From ECT2AJA-110-A sp035399845 (lineage in GTDB: Bacteria > Planctomycetota > Phycisphaerae > UBA1845 > UTPLA1), in the NCBI GenBank assembly GCA_035399845.1, contig DAOPJV010000033.1:1-64000 (forward strand): 64,000 bases of DNA, written 5' to 3'. The translations under genes were made by a program, and so were the position numbers. Position 1 is the first letter of the stretch, and every line of letters begins with the position of its first letter. Shown here piece by piece: positions 63,101 to 64,000 of the stretch. Under the pieces are notes generated by a model. That model was given only the letters and a program-made list of their open reading frames with translations, did not search any database and was not told the origin of the DNA.

Positions 63101-63764
63101 TGTCGATATCGGCGTCGATTTTTGAGACGGTCTGCGCCTCGCCGACGTGTGGCGTCACGCGAATCTGACCATCCGTGATCACGATCTTTCCGAGGATTTC
63201 GGGCAGCCGGGCGACGCGTTCCGGTGTCTCAGGCGTCGATCTCGGCGCATCATCCGACGACGACTGAACAAACGTTGTGACGATCGTCGGCCGGTTGTTT
63301 TCGTCCATGCGAATATCAATCTGCGGCGACTCGATGCGCAGCTCGGCGAATCGCGTCGGGTCCTGTGCGACGCCGACGAGCCCCTTGCCGAGGTAGATGC
63401 GTTTCGCGGACACGACGTCCTTGTCGTCGGCGTCGCGAATGGACAGACCGTTGACTTCGAGGTCGTCAAACCAGGAGAGCGACAGCGAATCGAAACTCAC
63501 ATCGCCGGCGATGCGATCGTTGACGAGGCCCAGAATCGTGTTTCGCGCTTCGGGCCGCGAAAGGGCCCAGGGAGTCATCGCGACGAGCCCCACGAGTCCG
63601 AGGAGCAGCAGCAGTGTCAGCACGAGGATCCGGCGGCCCCATCGGCGTTTGCGTCGTGGCGGTTCGGGCGCGGCCTTGTTGGAGGGCTCAGGCGACGCCG
63701 CGTCGGAAACGGGATTGTCCATGGCCGGCGGAAGTGGATCGGATTCGGGAATGTTGCTCGTCAT
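60132..63764 (-). CDS. large AsmA-like membrane-anchored protein
   Basis: A 1210-residue protein with one N-terminal span (RRILVLTLLLLLGLVGLVAMTPWAL) followed by a very long beta-rich extracytoplasmic part of AsmA type: DVSFDSLSLSWFDDLEVNGLSIRD near the start, repeated units ending in strings such as VDNLTQDGELNV, GRLKLDGDIRQSASG and LELKNAKVEPGG near the end. AsmA-like proteins (YhdP, TamB, YdbH types in E. coli) are thought to move phospholipid between membranes. The last 50 residues are Lys/Gly-rich and disordered. ATG 63764 is the first Met before the membrane span. Confidence 0.82.
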   Translation of the reverse strand: MTSNIPESDPLPPAMDNPVSDAASPEPSNKAAPEPPRRKRRWGRRILVLTLLLLLGLVGLVAMTPWALSRPEARNTILGLVNDRIAGDVSFDSLSLSWFDDLEVNGLSIRDADDKDVVSAKRIYLGKGLVGVAQDPTRFAELRIESPQIDIRMDENNRPTIVTTFVQSSSDDAPRSTPETPERVARLPEILGKIVITDGQIRVTPHVGEAQTVSKIDADIDIDSLNAIRGSLAFNMPGGAVTAEANVDNLTQDGELNVCNASGKLRVATNGECELGPLLAMLAPDRQIAGRGTLTVDADFKPAASSAVVAAQVSGLQVANANGAPLEMTLNGDFNLKGTRLDGVVALKGTPGDTNVELKVDTDQAAPSVSADDLVAALLGGKSLKLPAFELSATSRLDLAQVDRALPGVLELQPGQVVRSGVLEVERIDIRGGDAPSVAAVAKLTDANVSREGGDAPVAPMRLQLNARVDDGVGLNVEQLKVDAGFGAIDASGTPKALTCRFNGDLSGARRDLGPFVDLGSADMAGLLEGTLAVKREGEKGVAIDANVNASGVRVRSGAKSFDLNQAAIAQSGRLDLDGNAPTRYQAQSVRVDLDQQIVMSGAGSFDIASRSFDADLRIDRGDLSFLANRADALGAPDLKRFRGQIAGDLKVRGDANNIDTSGKLSATRLTADSRPVLRDKLDVNWKDVAWRNGGEKLSIALASLASQEATVNITDANIDLASGENASGAIKADADLQGVFAALAQFNNSEKPPALKGRLKLDGDIRQSASGFQLVADGGVSQLEIGEGAGAVREDRVDVKLDASVDPKQKAIRLGTNRLSSGLLSAQLAGSIDRYDSDAVADLKGEYSTEWAALTKLLAELSPSSAKLVSVRGTSRSQIALSGPLNRKGDTPPYRAANGAVAVTWDAANIVGIDLTQAKIDMKVEKGEFIVAPTTIGAAQGRVNLSSRYDLASSTLRIPGRVATLDGVKFTPELSRELLSRINPVFYHIVSAEGAVNLTFNNLELPMGERPSDGGGGGKLELKNAKVEPGGVLGELIKLGLATTTGEKISVGLEGADFNVHDGRIHYENFAMIFPYDFDLRFRGSVGLNDTVDLVVSVPVRPELLQRLGVKGPVAQYAEVLTGSRIDIPIAGTRENPKLELSKVATDALIKEAIKRTTEKGAGDALKGLLGGGKDDKSGGKDGKKDAGGKGGKKEKKKGLGGVIPGLGG

Positions 63765-64000
63765 GATTGAAAGTCTCTTGAATCGCTCACGGTCGGCGAA
63801 CGATGTGCGGATTCGCATCCAACCTTGTGCGAGGCGCGCGGATACACATCGTCTGACGTCGATACCATACGACAATTGCCGAGACTGGAGGATAGCCGGA
63901 AATCGCTGACGATTCCGTCGCAATCGACGGTAATTCCGTGGCCGGCTGCGAGGCGACGCGACCCGCGCCGATTGAGGCAAAACGAGCGCCCAACCCTCTG
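63765..64000. other. window edge, no gene seen
   Basis: Upstream region of the AsmA-like gene. Nothing else supported; a gene may begin beyond the window. Confidence 0.5.

Overview
The window is GC-rich bacterial chromosome and most likely comes from a planctomycete, perhaps of the Phycisphaerae. The evidence is indirect: secreted proteins ending in dockerin-like Asp-rich repeats, membrane proteins with embedded CxxCGYDL zinc ribbons, oversized pseudopilins of the FTLxE type, long intergenic spacers, and many short hairpin repeats. No rRNA, tRNA, prophage, transposase or CRISPR array was seen. A run of 100 Ns (18743-18842) is a scaffold gap whose two edges carry the same 19 bases.

Layout. 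1-6.6 kb: small membrane protein, RidA, hemerythrin-like protein, Ycf46-type AAA+ ATPase, a compact candidate small RNA with its own promoter and terminator, then nadK and a GT-C glycosyltransferase-like protein on the minus strand. 7-20.5 kb: a type II secretion-like operon in the classical order F-G-H-I-J-K but with very large pseudopilins (K is 1406 aa), followed by a separately promoted GspG-like pseudopilin, the gap, a zinc-ribbon membrane protein, and a third GspG-like pseudopilin that overlaps pgk. 20.5-23.5 kb: a glycolytic group of phosphoglycerate kinase, a histidine-phosphatase-fold protein lacking both catalytic histidines, and class I fructose-bisphosphate aldolase.

23.5-38.5 kb: secreted and housekeeping genes. 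These are two large exported proteins of unknown function, an exported tripeptidyl-peptidase II-like subtilase, an HDOD protein, the N-degron transferase Bpt, a thioredoxin-fold protein without cysteines, tandem thioredoxins with unusual active sites, a predicted 40-residue hydrophobic peptide, a matrixin-like metalloprotease with a coupled partner, and a FlgM-like protein.

39-48.4 kb: an operon of BtuF/FecB-type binding protein, ATPase and permease with an appended LAB_N membrane protein; purQ; a lipoprotein; rho; acylphosphatase; Hsp20; and a SpoU-type RNA methyltransferase. 48.4-64 kb: two tandem paralogous membrane proteins with internal zinc ribbons, a flavin reductase, a TPR lipoprotein, a fumarylacetoacetate-hydrolase-family enzyme, a three-copy palindromic repeat array, a DUF3750-like protein, a lipoprotein, 4-hydroxyphenylpyruvate dioxygenase, a small zinc-ribbon protein, and a 1210-aa AsmA-like protein.

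The clearest functional units are the pseudopilin/secretion locus, the pgk to aldolase group, the vitamin B12 or siderophore-type importer, and the two tyrosine-degradation-type enzymes (HPPD and FAH). The most unusual items are the giant pseudopilin operon, the structured small RNA, the pseudo-phosphatase in the glycolytic group, and the palindromic repeat array. All family assignments rest on motif recognition by eye; no database search was run.
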